64,000 nucleotides of DNA from DAIMFL01 sp964372215 (GTDB lineage: Bacteria > Pseudomonadota > Alphaproteobacteria > Dongiales > Dongiaceae): contig CAYJQC010000003.1 in the NCBI GenBank assembly GCA_964372215.1, positions 1-64,000 of the forward strand, read 5' to 3'. Every line of letters starts with the position of its first letter. The stretch's first letter is position 1. Below, one piece after another: positions 1-7,631 of the stretch. Made by a program: the position numbers and the translations under genes. The notes under the pieces are model-generated. The model searched no databases. It was given only the letters and a program-made list of their open reading frames with translations, and was not told the origin of the DNA.

Positions 1-63
1 GCACCATCCTGGCACATGGCGATGCCGTAGGGTGGGGGCCGTCCACCCCATCAAGTTTGAAGT

Positions 64-168
64 GAACCACGAAGACACGAAGGCACGAAGAAGGTCACTA
101 AGGTAAGACAGCCGCGCGCGAAGCGCGCGCATAGACCTTGCCTTTGTGTCTTCGTGCCTTTATGGTTC
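64..168. repeat. Imperfect inverted repeat, extragenic
   Basis: The left arm (about 64-90) begins GAACCA and is built from CACGAAG-type heptads. The right arm (about 142-168) reads as the reverse complement of the same kind of sequence, ending TGGTTC. The arms flank a GC-rich spacer with alternating GCGC. I see no gene in 1-364, and this is the main structure there. It resembles dispersed intergenic repeats of alphaproteobacteria, but copy number cannot be judged from one window. Confidence 0.55.
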
Positions 169-244
169 AGGGCGGCAGAACGCCGCTGACCTGCGCGGAC
201 CTGATCCGCGCATTCATTCAGCCGTTCACGTGATGTCGGGATGG

Positions 245-275
245 ATCGCCGGGTCTTCGCCCGGCGATGACAATG
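245..275. repeat. Short hairpin repeat (GCCGGGTCTTCGCCCGGC)
   Basis: A near-perfect palindrome with GCCGGG and CCCGGC arms around TCTTCG is followed by GATGACAA. It lies between the inverted repeat above and the 3' end of rsfS. It could act as a terminator or a REP-like element. It has no T-run, so rho-independent termination is not supported. Confidence 0.4.
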
Positions 276-364
276 GGAAGGCTCGGGCGCGAGACTCTCC
301 ATGCCTCTGTGTCTCTGCTGTTAGACAAAGGGGCCGCCGGCAGAACGCCCGCGATGTGCGCCGC

Positions 365-796
365 TCAGGCCAAGGCGATGGCGACCTTGTCCGGCTCGGG
401 CAGCGTCATGCCCCACATCTTCTCGAGATTGTAGAAGCGCCGGATCTCCGGACGGAACAAATGGACGATCAGGTCGCCGCCGTCGATCAGCACCCAGTCG
501 CCTTGCCTTGCGCCTTCGACCGAGACGCGCGGGGCGCCGGCGATCTTGAGCTTGCGCTCGAGATGCTCGGCCATCGAGGCGACCTGCCGCGTCGAGCGGC
601 CGGAGGCGATGACCAGATAGTCGGCGATCGATGATTTTCCGTGGAGATCGATGACGACGATGTCTTCGGCCTTGTCATCGTCCAGGGACTGGCTGACCAG
701 TCCCAGCAGCTTTTCGGCTGCGTCCGGCGCCCTGCGGGCACCGGTCTTGGTTCTCGGAGGTATGGCTCGACCCTCTTGCGGTTGCACCAGATTCAA
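365..796 (-). CDS. rsfS: Ribosomal silencing factor RsfS
   Basis: RsfS (Iojap/YbeB family) binds L14 on the large ribosomal subunit and blocks subunit joining when nutrients are short. The 143-residue protein carries the family core DIVVIDLHGKSSIADYLVIASG, with QVASMAEHLERKL and GDWVLIDGGDLIVHLF after it. Its ATG overlaps the stop of nadD by 4 bases (ATGA), so the two are probably translationally coupled. The N-terminal 35 residues are Arg/Pro-rich and may be poorly ordered, or the true start may lie slightly inside. It is the last gene of the rplU-rsfS run; rlmH, which often follows rsfS in this group, is not seen before the window edge. Confidence 0.93.
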   Translation of the reverse strand: MNLVQPQEGRAIPPRTKTGARRAPDAAEKLLGLVSQSLDDDKAEDIVVIDLHGKSSIADYLVIASGRSTRQVASMAEHLERKLKIAGAPRVSVEGARQGDWVLIDGGDLIVHLFRPEIRRFYNLEKMWGMTLPEPDKVAIALA

Positions 797-1458
797 CTTG
801 GCGGCCGAGGCTTCGACCCTGCCGCCGGGCCCCGCTGGCGGGCGGCGCGGATGGCGCTTGCCGAAAGCGGATTCAGGCGACCGTGGACGAAGACCCAGGC
901 GGGAGTCCCATGTTTCGCCAAGCTTCGGCCCTTCGATTCGGGGAGCCGGGCCCTGGCGAAACGCCGCGCCGCCTTGGCTGCCAACGCCCTAAAACAATAG
1001 GTGGGGCGGGCGAAGACTGCAACGGGAACAGCGTGAAATATTCGTTGCCAGTCCTGCCACTGGTCGATCTCGATCAGGTTGTCGGCGCCCATTAACCATA
1101 CGAAATCGAGGGACGGAAACCGGCGCTTCAGGGCGATCAGCGTGTCGGCGGTGTAGCGCGTGCCGAGCCGCGTTTCGATGGCGGTGACCTTGATGCGCGG
1201 GTGGCGGGCGACCTTGCGGGCCTCGGCCAGGCGGCTGGCCGAGGGCGCCATGCCGGCCACCGGCTTCAGCGGGTTCTGCGGGCTGACCAGCCACCAGACC
1301 TCGTCGAGGCCGAGGCGTCCGAGCGCCGCCAGGCTGATCTGGCGGTGGGCGCCATGGGCCGGGTTGAACGAGCCGCCTAGCAGGCCGATCTTGCGACCGG
1401 CACGGCGCAGCCCCGGCGCGATGTCGTCTTGGCCGCCGAACGCCACCCGAATCCCCAT
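793..1458 (-). CDS. nadD: Nicotinate-nucleotide adenylyltransferase NadD
   Basis: This enzyme transfers AMP from ATP to nicotinate mononucleotide, giving deamido-NAD in NAD synthesis. The 221-residue product has the nucleotidyltransferase signature GLLGGSFNPAHGAH near residues 26-39, the middle motif WLMGADNLIEIDQW, and the C-terminal SASAIR-type ATP-binding motif. Length fits the alphaproteobacterial family. It sits between proA (125 bases upstream) and rsfS (4-base overlap). The extra 20 or so residues before the nucleotide-binding motif are common in alphaproteobacterial NadD. Confidence 0.95.
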   Translation of the reverse strand: MGIRVAFGGQDDIAPGLRRAGRKIGLLGGSFNPAHGAHRQISLAALGRLGLDEVWWLVSPQNPLKPVAGMAPSASRLAEARKVARHPRIKVTAIETRLGTRYTADTLIALKRRFPSLDFVWLMGADNLIEIDQWQDWQRIFHAVPVAVFARPTYCFRALAAKAARRFARARLPESKGRSLAKHGTPAWVFVHGRLNPLSASAIRAARQRGPAAGSKPRPPS

Positions 1459-1583
1459 GCCACCGTCCGGTGCCCGAACGGCGCCGACCCGGTGCCGATG
1501 GAATCCCGCCCGGGCCGGGATGTCAAACGGGGCGGCTGCTCACGACTGCGGGTGCGCCAAGGGAGTGCCGCGGTGCCGCGCCC

Positions 1584-2873
1584 TCACGGCCGGGTCTGGC
1601 CGCTGCCGCGCACCACGTATTTGTAGCTGGTGAGCTGTTCGGCGCCGACCGGGCCGCGGGCGTGCAGCTTGCCGGTGGCGATGCCGATCTCGGCGCCCAT
1701 GCCGAATTCGCCGCCATCGGCGAACTGGGTCGAGGCGTTGTGCAGCACGATGCCGGAATCGACCTGGTTCAGGAAGCGCCGCGCGGCGTCCTCGTCGTCC
1801 GTGACGATGGCGTCGGTGTGGTGCGAGCCGCGGCGATTCACGTGATCGATCGCGCCGTCGACGCCGTCGACGATTTTCACTGCGATGATGGCGTCGAGGA
1901 ACTCGGTGTCCCAGTCGGCCTCGACCGCCGGCTTCGCCGCCGGGAACAGCGCCCGGATCTCGGCGCAGCCGCGGATCTCGCAGCCGGCCTTCGCCAGGTC
2001 GTCGAGGATGGGAACGAGATGCGTGCCGGCGCAGGCGCGGTCGACCAGCAGGGTCTCGGTGGCGCCGCACACCCCCGTGCGGCGCAGCTTGGCGTTCAGC
2101 ACGATCGCCCGCGCCATGGCGAGCTCGGCGGCGCCGTCGACATAGGTGTGGCAGTTGCCGTCGAGATGGGCGAGCACGGGCACACGGCTCTCGTTCATCA
2201 CCCGCTCGATCAGCCCGCGCCCGCCGCGCGGCACGATCACGTCGATGAACTCGCTGAGCCGCAGCATCTCGCCGACGGCGGCACGGTCGGTGGTCGGCAC
2301 CTGCTGGATCGCCGCCTTCGGCAATCCGGCCTGGGCCAGGCCGGCCTGCAGGCAGGCGTGGATCGCGCCCGAGGAATCGAAGCTCTCGGAGCCGCCGCGC
2401 AGGATCGCCGCGTTGCCGGCCTTGAGGCACAGGCTGCCGGCGTCGGCGGTCACGTTGGGCCGCGATTCGTAGATGATGCCGATGACGCCGAGCGGCACCC
2501 GCACGCGACGGATGACGAGCCCGTTGGGCCGCGTCCACTCGGCCAGCACGGCACCCACCGGATCCGGCTGCGCCGCCACGTCTTCGAGGCCCTTGGCCAT
2601 GGCGTCGACACGGGCCTCGTCGAGCTTCAGGCGGTCGAGCAGGGCGGCGCTCAGGCCGCGTCCCTGCGCCGCCGCCATGTCGCGCCCGTTGGCCTCGAGA
2701 ATCGCCGCGCGCTCGGCCCGGATCGCGCCGGCCGCCGCCAGCAGCGCGAGGTTCTTCGCCGCCGGCGCGGCCAGGGCCAGGGTGCCGGCGGCGGCGCGCG
2801 CCGCCGCACCGATCGCCCGCATGGCGGCGGCGATGTCGGCGGTTTCCGGGGGCGCGGTCGTGGGCACGGGCAT
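1584..2873 (-). CDS. proA: Gamma-glutamyl phosphate reductase ProA
   Basis: ProA reduces gamma-glutamyl phosphate with NADPH to glutamate-5-semialdehyde, the second step of proline synthesis. The protein is 429 residues, normal for the family. It has the aldehyde-dehydrogenase-like fold with the catalytic Cys region (RRTGVCGATETLLVD) and GGSESFDSSGAIH. The C-terminal EFGMGAEIGIATGKLHARGPVG block is diagnostic. It lies 24 bases after proB, the enzyme of the preceding step, so the labile acyl phosphate is made and used by adjacent gene products. Confidence 0.96.
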   Translation of the reverse strand: MPVPTTAPPETADIAAAMRAIGAAARAAAGTLALAAPAAKNLALLAAAGAIRAERAAILEANGRDMAAAQGRGLSAALLDRLKLDEARVDAMAKGLEDVAAQPDPVGAVLAEWTRPNGLVIRRVRVPLGVIGIIYESRPNVTADAGSLCLKAGNAAILRGGSESFDSSGAIHACLQAGLAQAGLPKAAIQQVPTTDRAAVGEMLRLSEFIDVIVPRGGRGLIERVMNESRVPVLAHLDGNCHTYVDGAAELAMARAIVLNAKLRRTGVCGATETLLVDRACAGTHLVPILDDLAKAGCEIRGCAEIRALFPAAKPAVEADWDTEFLDAIIAVKIVDGVDGAIDHVNRRGSHHTDAIVTDDEDAARRFLNQVDSGIVLHNASTQFADGGEFGMGAEIGIATGKLHARGPVGAEQLTSYKYVVRGSGQTRP

Positions 2874-2897
2874 GCGAGAGACCTCCCCGATCCGCGA

Positions 2898-4037
2898 CTA
2901 GCTGAGGACCAGATCGTCGCGGTGGATCATCTCGTCGCGGCCACGATAGCCGAGCAGCGGTTCGATTTCACGGCTCTTGTGGCCCTTGATGCGGGCGGCG
3001 TCGGCGGCGGAATAGGCCGTGAGGCCACGCGCCACCTCGCGGCCCGAGCGGTCCACCACCCGCACGGCGTCGCCGCGATCGAAGCCGCCCTGAACTTGCG
3101 TCACGCCGGCGGGCAGCAGGCTCTTGCCGGCCTTGAGCGCAGCCAGCGCCCCGTCATCGACGCTGAGCGTGCCGACCGGCTGCAGGCTGCCGGCGATCCA
3201 TTTCTTGCGCGCGGTCAAGGGGTTGGCCGCGGGCAGAAACCACGAGCAGCGGGCGCCCTCGGCGACCGCCTGGAGCGGATTCATGCGGCGGCCGTCGGCG
3301 ATCGCCATGCGGCAGCCGGCGCCGAGCGCGACCCGCGCCGCCGCCAGCTTGGTCACCATGCCGCCGGAGGAATAGCCGGGCGCCGCCTCGCCGGCCATGG
3401 CCTCGATCTCGGGGGTGATCTCGCCGATCTCGTCGAGATGGCGCGCCGCGGGATCGCGCCGGGGATCGGCGGTGTAGAGCCCGTCGATGTCGGACAGCAG
3501 CACCAGCGTGTCGGCGCTGATCATCGCGGCGACCCGCGCGGCCAGGCGATCGTTGTCGCCGAAGCGGATCTCCGAGGTCGCCACGGTGTCGTTCTCGTTG
3601 ATCACAGGCACGGTGCCGAGCTTGAGCAGGGTGCCGAGCGTGCTGCGCGCGTTCAAGTGGCGGCGCCGCTCCTCGGTGTCGGCGAGGGTGAGCAGCACCT
3701 GGGCGACGGTGATGCCGTGGCGCGCCAGGGTCTCCTGATAGGCGTGGGCCAGGCGGATCTGGCCGGTGGCCGCGGCGGCCTGCTTCTCCTCGAGCCGGAG
3801 CGCGCGGCCGGTCAGGCCGAGATGGCGGCGCCCGACCGCGATCGCGCCGGACGAGACCAGGATGACCTCCTGGCCGCGGGCCCGGAGCGCGGCGACGTCG
3901 TCGCCGAGGGCGTCGAGCCAGGGCCGGCGGATCGCCCCGGTCTCGTCGTCGACCAGCAGGGCGGAGCCGATCTTGACCACCAGCCGCCGGGCGGTGCCGA
4001 GCGCGGGCGCGTCAGGCCGCGGCCGGGGCGCGCTCAC
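2898..4037 (-). CDS. proB: Glutamate 5-kinase ProB
   Basis: ProB phosphorylates glutamate at the gamma carboxyl, the committed and normally proline-inhibited step of proline synthesis. The product is about 379 residues. An amino-acid kinase domain runs from RRLVVKIGSALLVDD through VLLSDIDGLY and GGMVTKLAAA, and is followed by a C-terminal PUA domain. I chose the GTG at 4037 because it overlaps the obgE stop as GTGA, and the kinase motif begins about 16 residues later. A longer reading upstream is only the obgE shadow in another frame. Confidence 0.95.
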   Translation of the reverse strand: MSAPRPRPDAPALGTARRLVVKIGSALLVDDETGAIRRPWLDALGDDVAALRARGQEVILVSSGAIAVGRRHLGLTGRALRLEEKQAAAATGQIRLAHAYQETLARHGITVAQVLLTLADTEERRRHLNARSTLGTLLKLGTVPVINENDTVATSEIRFGDNDRLAARVAAMISADTLVLLSDIDGLYTADPRRDPAARHLDEIGEITPEIEAMAGEAAPGYSSGGMVTKLAAARVALGAGCRMAIADGRRMNPLQAVAEGARCSWFLPAANPLTARKKWIAGSLQPVGTLSVDDGALAALKAGKSLLPAGVTQVQGGFDRGDAVRVVDRSGREVARGLTAYSAADAARIKGHKSREIEPLLGYRGRDEMIHRDDLVLS

Positions 4038-5077
4038 GCCGTCTCCTCCGCCGATTCCTGCGGCACCTCCCGCGGTGCGTCGGCGTCGCGCGCGGCGCGG
4101 ATGATGGCGAGCGCCGCCGACAGCAGTTCGCGCACGCCGGCGCCGGTGACGCCGGAAATCTGCTGCACCGGACCTCCGGCCGCGCGCGACAGGGCCGCGG
4201 CCTTGCCGGCGATATCCTCGGCGGCGATGGCGTCGCATTTGTTGAGCGCGACCAGCTCGGGCTTCTCCGCCAGGAACGGGCTGTAGGCCGCCAGCTCCTC
4301 GCGAATGGTGCGATAGGCGCCGGCGACGTCTTCCTCGGTGCCGTCGACCAGGTGGATCAGCACGCCGCAGCGCTCGACATGGCCGAGGAAGCGGTCGCCG
4401 AGGCCGGCGCCCTCATGGGCGCCCTCGATCAGCCCGGGAATGTCGGCCAGCACGAACTCGGCATCGCCGATCCGGACCACGCCGAGCTGCGGATGCAGGG
4501 TGGTAAAGGGATAGTCGGCGATCTTCGGCTTGGCGGCGCTGGAGGCTGCCAGGAAGGTCGACTTGCCGGCATTGGGCAGGCCGACCAGCCCGGCATCGGC
4601 GATCAGCTTCAGCCGCAGCCAGACCCAGCGCTCCTCGCCCGGCCAGCCCGGCTCGGACCGGCGCGGCGCGCGGTTGGTCGACGACTTGAATTGGGCGTTG
4701 CCGCGGCCGCCGTCGCCGCCCTTGAGCAGCACCACGCGCTGGCCGGTACGGGTCAGGTCGGCGAGCACCGTCTGCTTGTCCTCGTCGAGTACCTGGGTCC
4801 CGGCCGGCACCCGCAGGATCAAGGTCTTGCCGGAGGCGCCGCTGCGGTTCTTGCCCATGCCGTGATTGCCGCGGCCGGCCTTGAAATGCTGCTGGTAGCG
4901 ATAATCGATCAGGGTGTTCAGGTTGTCGGCGGTCTCGATCACGATGTCGCCGCCGCGCCCGCCATCGCCGCCGTCGGGCCCGCCGAACTCGATGAATTTC
5001 TCGCGCCGGAAGCTGACCGCGCCGGCCCCGCCGTCGCCGCTCCTGAGGAAGATCTTGCACTGGTCGAGGAACTTCAT
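4034..5077 (-). CDS. obgE: GTPase ObgE/CgtA
   Basis: Obg is an essential ribosome-associated GTPase linked to 50S maturation and stress control. The 347-residue protein shows the glycine-rich Obg fold at the N terminus (MKFLDQCKIFLRSGDGGAGAVSFRR), then the G domain with G1 GLPNAGKSTFL, G3 DIPGLIEGA and G4 NKCD. The C-terminal extension is short, as in many alphaproteobacteria. It follows rplU and rpmA, the classic order for this GTPase, with a hairpin between it and rpmA. Confidence 0.97.
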   Translation of the reverse strand: MKFLDQCKIFLRSGDGGAGAVSFRREKFIEFGGPDGGDGGRGGDIVIETADNLNTLIDYRYQQHFKAGRGNHGMGKNRSGASGKTLILRVPAGTQVLDEDKQTVLADLTRTGQRVVLLKGGDGGRGNAQFKSSTNRAPRRSEPGWPGEERWVWLRLKLIADAGLVGLPNAGKSTFLAASSAAKPKIADYPFTTLHPQLGVVRIGDAEFVLADIPGLIEGAHEGAGLGDRFLGHVERCGVLIHLVDGTEEDVAGAYRTIREELAAYSPFLAEKPELVALNKCDAIAAEDIAGKAAALSRAAGGPVQQISGVTGAGVRELLSAALAIIRAARDADAPREVPQESAEETA

Positions 5078-5126
5078 CGTCGTCCGCCCCGGGGCTTCCC
5101 GGGAATCCTGCCTTGGAAACGAAAAC

Positions 5127-5151
5127 GGGGGGAACGGAACCCGTTCCCCCC
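5127..5151 (-). terminator. Hairpin between rpmA and obgE
   Basis: An 11-bp perfect stem (GGGGGGAACGG paired with CCGTTCCCCCC) has a 3-base loop. On the minus strand it is followed by GTTTTCGTTT. It lies in the 122-base gap after rpmA and would partly terminate transcripts from the rplU promoter, letting ribosomal protein genes be expressed above obgE-proBA-nadD-rsfS. Confidence 0.7.
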
Positions 5152-5199
5152 GAAACTCTGCGACCCCCTGTCGGCGGGGATCGTGGCGGTCGGGACCGC

Positions 5200-5457
5200 C
5201 TAGCTGCGCGGCGCCACCGAGATGAAGGTGCGGCCCTTGGCGGCGCGACGGAATTCGACGCTGCCCTCGGCAGTGGCGAAGATGGTGTGGTCGCGGCCCA
5301 TGCCGACATTGGCGCCGGGGTGGAACTTGGTGCCGCGCTGGCGGACCAGGATGTTGCCGGGAATGACGATCTCGCCGCCGAACTTCTTCACGCCGAGGCG
5401 CTGGCCGCCGGAATCGCGGCCGTTCCTGGAACTGCCGCCTGCCTTTTTATGGGCCAT
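5200..5457 (-). CDS. rpmA: Ribosomal protein L27
   Basis: L27 reaches the peptidyl-transferase centre with its N terminus. The 85-residue protein starts MAHKKAGGSSRNGRDSGGQRLG, the family signature, and has the conserved GNILVRQRGTKFHPG and GRDHTIFA segments. It lies 13 bases after rplU. No N-terminal cleavage extension of the Firmicutes type is present. Confidence 0.98.
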   Translation of the reverse strand: MAHKKAGGSSRNGRDSGGQRLGVKKFGGEIVIPGNILVRQRGTKFHPGANVGMGRDHTIFATAEGSVEFRRAAKGRTFISVAPRS

Positions 5458-5470
5458 CTCGCGCTACTCC

Positions 5471-5983
5471 TTACTTCTTCTTCGGCGCGGCCTTGGCCGC
5501 AGCCTTGGCTTTCGGCGCGGCCTTCTTGGCCGCCGCCTTCTTGGCCGGGGCTTTCGGTGCGGCGGCCTTCTTCGCCGCGGCCTTCTTGGCGGCCGGCTTC
5601 TTCTCAGAGGCCGGCTTCGCCTCGGCCTTCGGCTTCGGTGCCGCCTTGGCGCCCGCCTCGGGGCGCTTGCCGTTGGTCATGATGTCGGTCACCCGGAGGA
5701 ACGTCAGCTCCTGCCGGTGGCCCTTCTTGCGGCGATAGTTGTGGCGCCGCTTCTTCTTGAAGATCAGGACCTTGTCGCCCTTGCCCTGCTCCAGCACCTC
5801 GGCCGCGACACAGGCGCCGCCGACCAGCGGCACGCCGATGGTGGCCTCGGGCCCGTCGCCGAGCATCAGCACCTCGTCGAGGGCGATGATGTCGCCGGCC
5901 TCGCCCGAAAGGCGCTCAACGGCGATCACGTCGTTCTTGGCGACCTTATACTGCTTGCCGCCCGTTCTGATGACTGCGTACAT
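5471..5983 (-). CDS. rplU: Ribosomal protein L21 with long Lys/Ala tail
   Basis: L21 is a large-subunit protein that binds 23S rRNA. The conserved domain occupies about residues 1-105 (MYAVIRTGGKQYKVAKND at the start; KKKRRHNYRRKKGHRQ in the middle). I chose the ATG at 5983 because it starts exactly at the family N terminus. After residue 105 comes a tail of about 65 residues made almost only of Ala, Lys and Pro, with repeats such as AKKAAAKKAA and APKAPAKKAAAKK, like histone-H1-type tails. The typical L21 is near 103 residues. Low-complexity basic tails on L21 occur in some alphaproteobacteria; their role is unknown. Confidence 0.96.
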   Translation of the reverse strand: MYAVIRTGGKQYKVAKNDVIAVERLSGEAGDIIALDEVLMLGDGPEATIGVPLVGGACVAAEVLEQGKGDKVLIFKKKRRHNYRRKKGHRQELTFLRVTDIMTNGKRPEAGAKAAPKPKAEAKPASEKKPAAKKAAAKKAAAPKAPAKKAAAKKAAPKAKAAAKAAPKKK

Positions 5984-6062
5984 GGGATAACGCTTTGAAA
6001 GAAACCGCAAAAAGCGGGCTCCGGCAACCTTGCGGCAGACCGGCCCGCAGCGAGAGACGCGG

Positions 6063-6090
6063 ACTATAGCCAGGGATGTCCCGAAGTCAA
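6063..6090 (-). promoter_or_regulatory. Sigma70-type promoter of the rplU operon
   Basis: On the minus strand, TTGACT (6085-6090) and TATAGT (6063-6068) are separated by 16 bases. The -10 box is about 80 bases before the rplU start. Both boxes are close to consensus, as expected for a ribosomal protein operon. The restriction endonuclease gene ends only about 15 bases upstream, so the RM module sits right behind this promoter. Confidence 0.75.
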
Positions 6091-6105
6091 GCCGGGACAG
6101 GTCGG

Positions 6106-6648
6106 CTAGTTTGTTAGCCTCCCGAGATTCGTTCGCATCTTCTCAAGTGCGGGGCCAGTGCCATCATGGCGGAATGCTACGATACGGATCGGAAGGTCCT
6201 TCGCCCGATGTTCCACGTGCTTGACTGCGGTTGCCAAGTTTGGTGTCCGATCCGTTAGAAATCTGGAGAGGGAGTTGTCTGGTACAATTATTAAACCAAC
6301 ATCGATAACGCCGTCGGCGAGTTTTTCCTTCAGATGCATGATATCTACCGCAAGCATGTCACTACGCCCAGATACCTGAACCTCAACTCCTGCCGTAGCT
6401 CCCTGAGGACCTTGCTTGGTCCAATCAATCCCGCCGACTGTAACTTTCACCCAGCCTTTCATTTCCGAAAATCCAGCGTCAATCATTCGACGGATTTCCC
6501 GCGTTCCGTTAGCATGTTTTCTTTCTTCTACTTTAAGTTGAAACAGCGACAACGTAGAAGTCGCTTCAGCAATCAATTTATCCAAACCAAGCCGGGAAAC
6601 TTTTTTGACGAAGCCGTTGTAGTCAATGACTTCTGAAACTCTTGGCAA
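6106..6648 (-). CDS. Type II restriction endonuclease, BglII-like
   Basis: I assign this 180-residue protein as the endonuclease partner of the adjacent methyltransferase. It has an Asp (GIDWTKQ) followed 14 residues later by an ExQ motif (AGVEVQVSG), matching the D...ExQ arrangement of BglII/BstYI enzymes rather than the usual ExK. The N-terminal helical segment and the SEMKGW region also fit a small PD-(D/E)xK-fold nuclease. It lies 2 bases after the methyltransferase stop, so they form one unit. Base composition is clearly more AT-rich than its neighbours, a sign of transfer. The recognition site cannot be read from sequence; a GATC-cored site is a guess by family. Confidence 0.7.
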   Translation of the reverse strand: MPRVSEVIDYNGFVKKVSRLGLDKLIAEATSTLSLFQLKVEERKHANGTREIRRMIDAGFSEMKGWVKVTVGGIDWTKQGPQGATAGVEVQVSGRSDMLAVDIMHLKEKLADGVIDVGLIIVPDNSLSRFLTDRTPNLATAVKHVEHRAKDLPIRIVAFRHDGTGPALEKMRTNLGRLTN

Positions 6649-6650
6649 AA

Positions 6651-7508
6651 TTACTCCGCAGCTACCCCGGGGTGAACGTTTGATTCGGACTCAACGTAAT
6701 CATCGTTGCGATGGTGATCAATCTCACCATTCAGTCGATCAATGATTGGTTGAGTATTCTCAATTTCAATTCCAATCCAATGTCTGTGCCTACGCTCACA
6801 AACTGCCAAGGTAGTGCCACTTCCGCCGAAAGGATCGAGAACAACATCGCCGGGAAGAGTGCTGATTTCGATAACACGCTCAAGCAGCTTTGTGCTTAGA
6901 GCATTTGCTTGTCGCTTCTCAGACTTAAATTTGCGATGCCTGACTGGCGGAATGTCTGTCCAAACATCCTTTAAATTTACACCATTTGGGTTCATAGCGC
7001 TTCTGTGACCACCGTAGTCCCTTATCTCACCACCACAATGGCGGCACCTTTCAATTGGCGTGCGGATTCGTCGAAATCGATTTGGCTTCCCCTTCGAATA
7101 ATAAAGAAGAGAGTAGTGAGCGGGATAAAGCCGCCCAGAAATTGGAAGGCTGCTCTTGTGCTCAATCGCAATCCAATGCCGAAAATCAAGCCCCTTGTTG
7201 CTGAGATAAGAACCTAGATGAATATTCCACTTAGGCAGATTATAGATAAATATCGACCCTCCAGGTTTTAGAACTCTGATGCATTCTTGAATCCATTCTT
7301 TACACCACTCGATGTAGTGATCATCACGCCTATCGTCCGACGTCCGTTCACCGTAGTCTTTTTTCAGATTGAAGGGCGGGTCGGCGAAGACCGTATCGAT
7401 TGACTCCGTCATAATAAAGGGCAGGACAGCCATGCAATCGGCCTCATAGAGATAGCCGAGCGCCGTCCTATGCGCCGGCTTAGACGGTAATCTCGTCGCG
7501 CGCACCAT
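6651..7508 (-). CDS. DNA methyltransferase, beta class (RM system)
   Basis: This 285-residue enzyme modifies DNA with S-adenosylmethionine and should protect host sites from the partner endonuclease. The catalytic motif IV VFADPPFNLKKDYGE (about residues 40-54) precedes the SAM-binding motif DPFGGSGTTLAVCE (about residues 225-238), the beta-class order. DPPF rather than SPPY favours N6-adenine over N4-cytosine. A CxxC (CRHCGGEIRDYGGH) suggests a small metal-binding insert. It is AT-richer than the surroundings. It is first in the two-gene unit, which lets methylation appear before cutting. No C-protein gene is seen. Confidence 0.88.
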   Translation of the reverse strand: MVRATRLPSKPAHRTALGYLYEADCMAVLPFIMTESIDTVFADPPFNLKKDYGERTSDDRRDDHYIEWCKEWIQECIRVLKPGGSIFIYNLPKWNIHLGSYLSNKGLDFRHWIAIEHKSSLPISGRLYPAHYSLLYYSKGKPNRFRRIRTPIERCRHCGGEIRDYGGHRSAMNPNGVNLKDVWTDIPPVRHRKFKSEKRQANALSTKLLERVIEISTLPGDVVLDPFGGSGTTLAVCERRHRHWIGIEIENTQPIIDRLNGEIDHHRNDDYVESESNVHPGVAAE

Positions 7509-7631
7509 TGCTCTCCATACCCAGAAGGGTTACCGCTAGCCGAATCGCTTCCGCATTTTCTCAGCCAGTTGGAGGGTTAACAAGCCTCACCACTATCTGA
7601 TTCTATACTGAGTGCCGATGTTCATCCCCTG

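Noticed and set aside
1470..4286. 938-residue plus-strand frame
   Set aside because: It is antisense to proA, proB and part of obgE, rich in Gly, Ala, Arg and His, with no family features. It is a shadow of high-GC codon bias.
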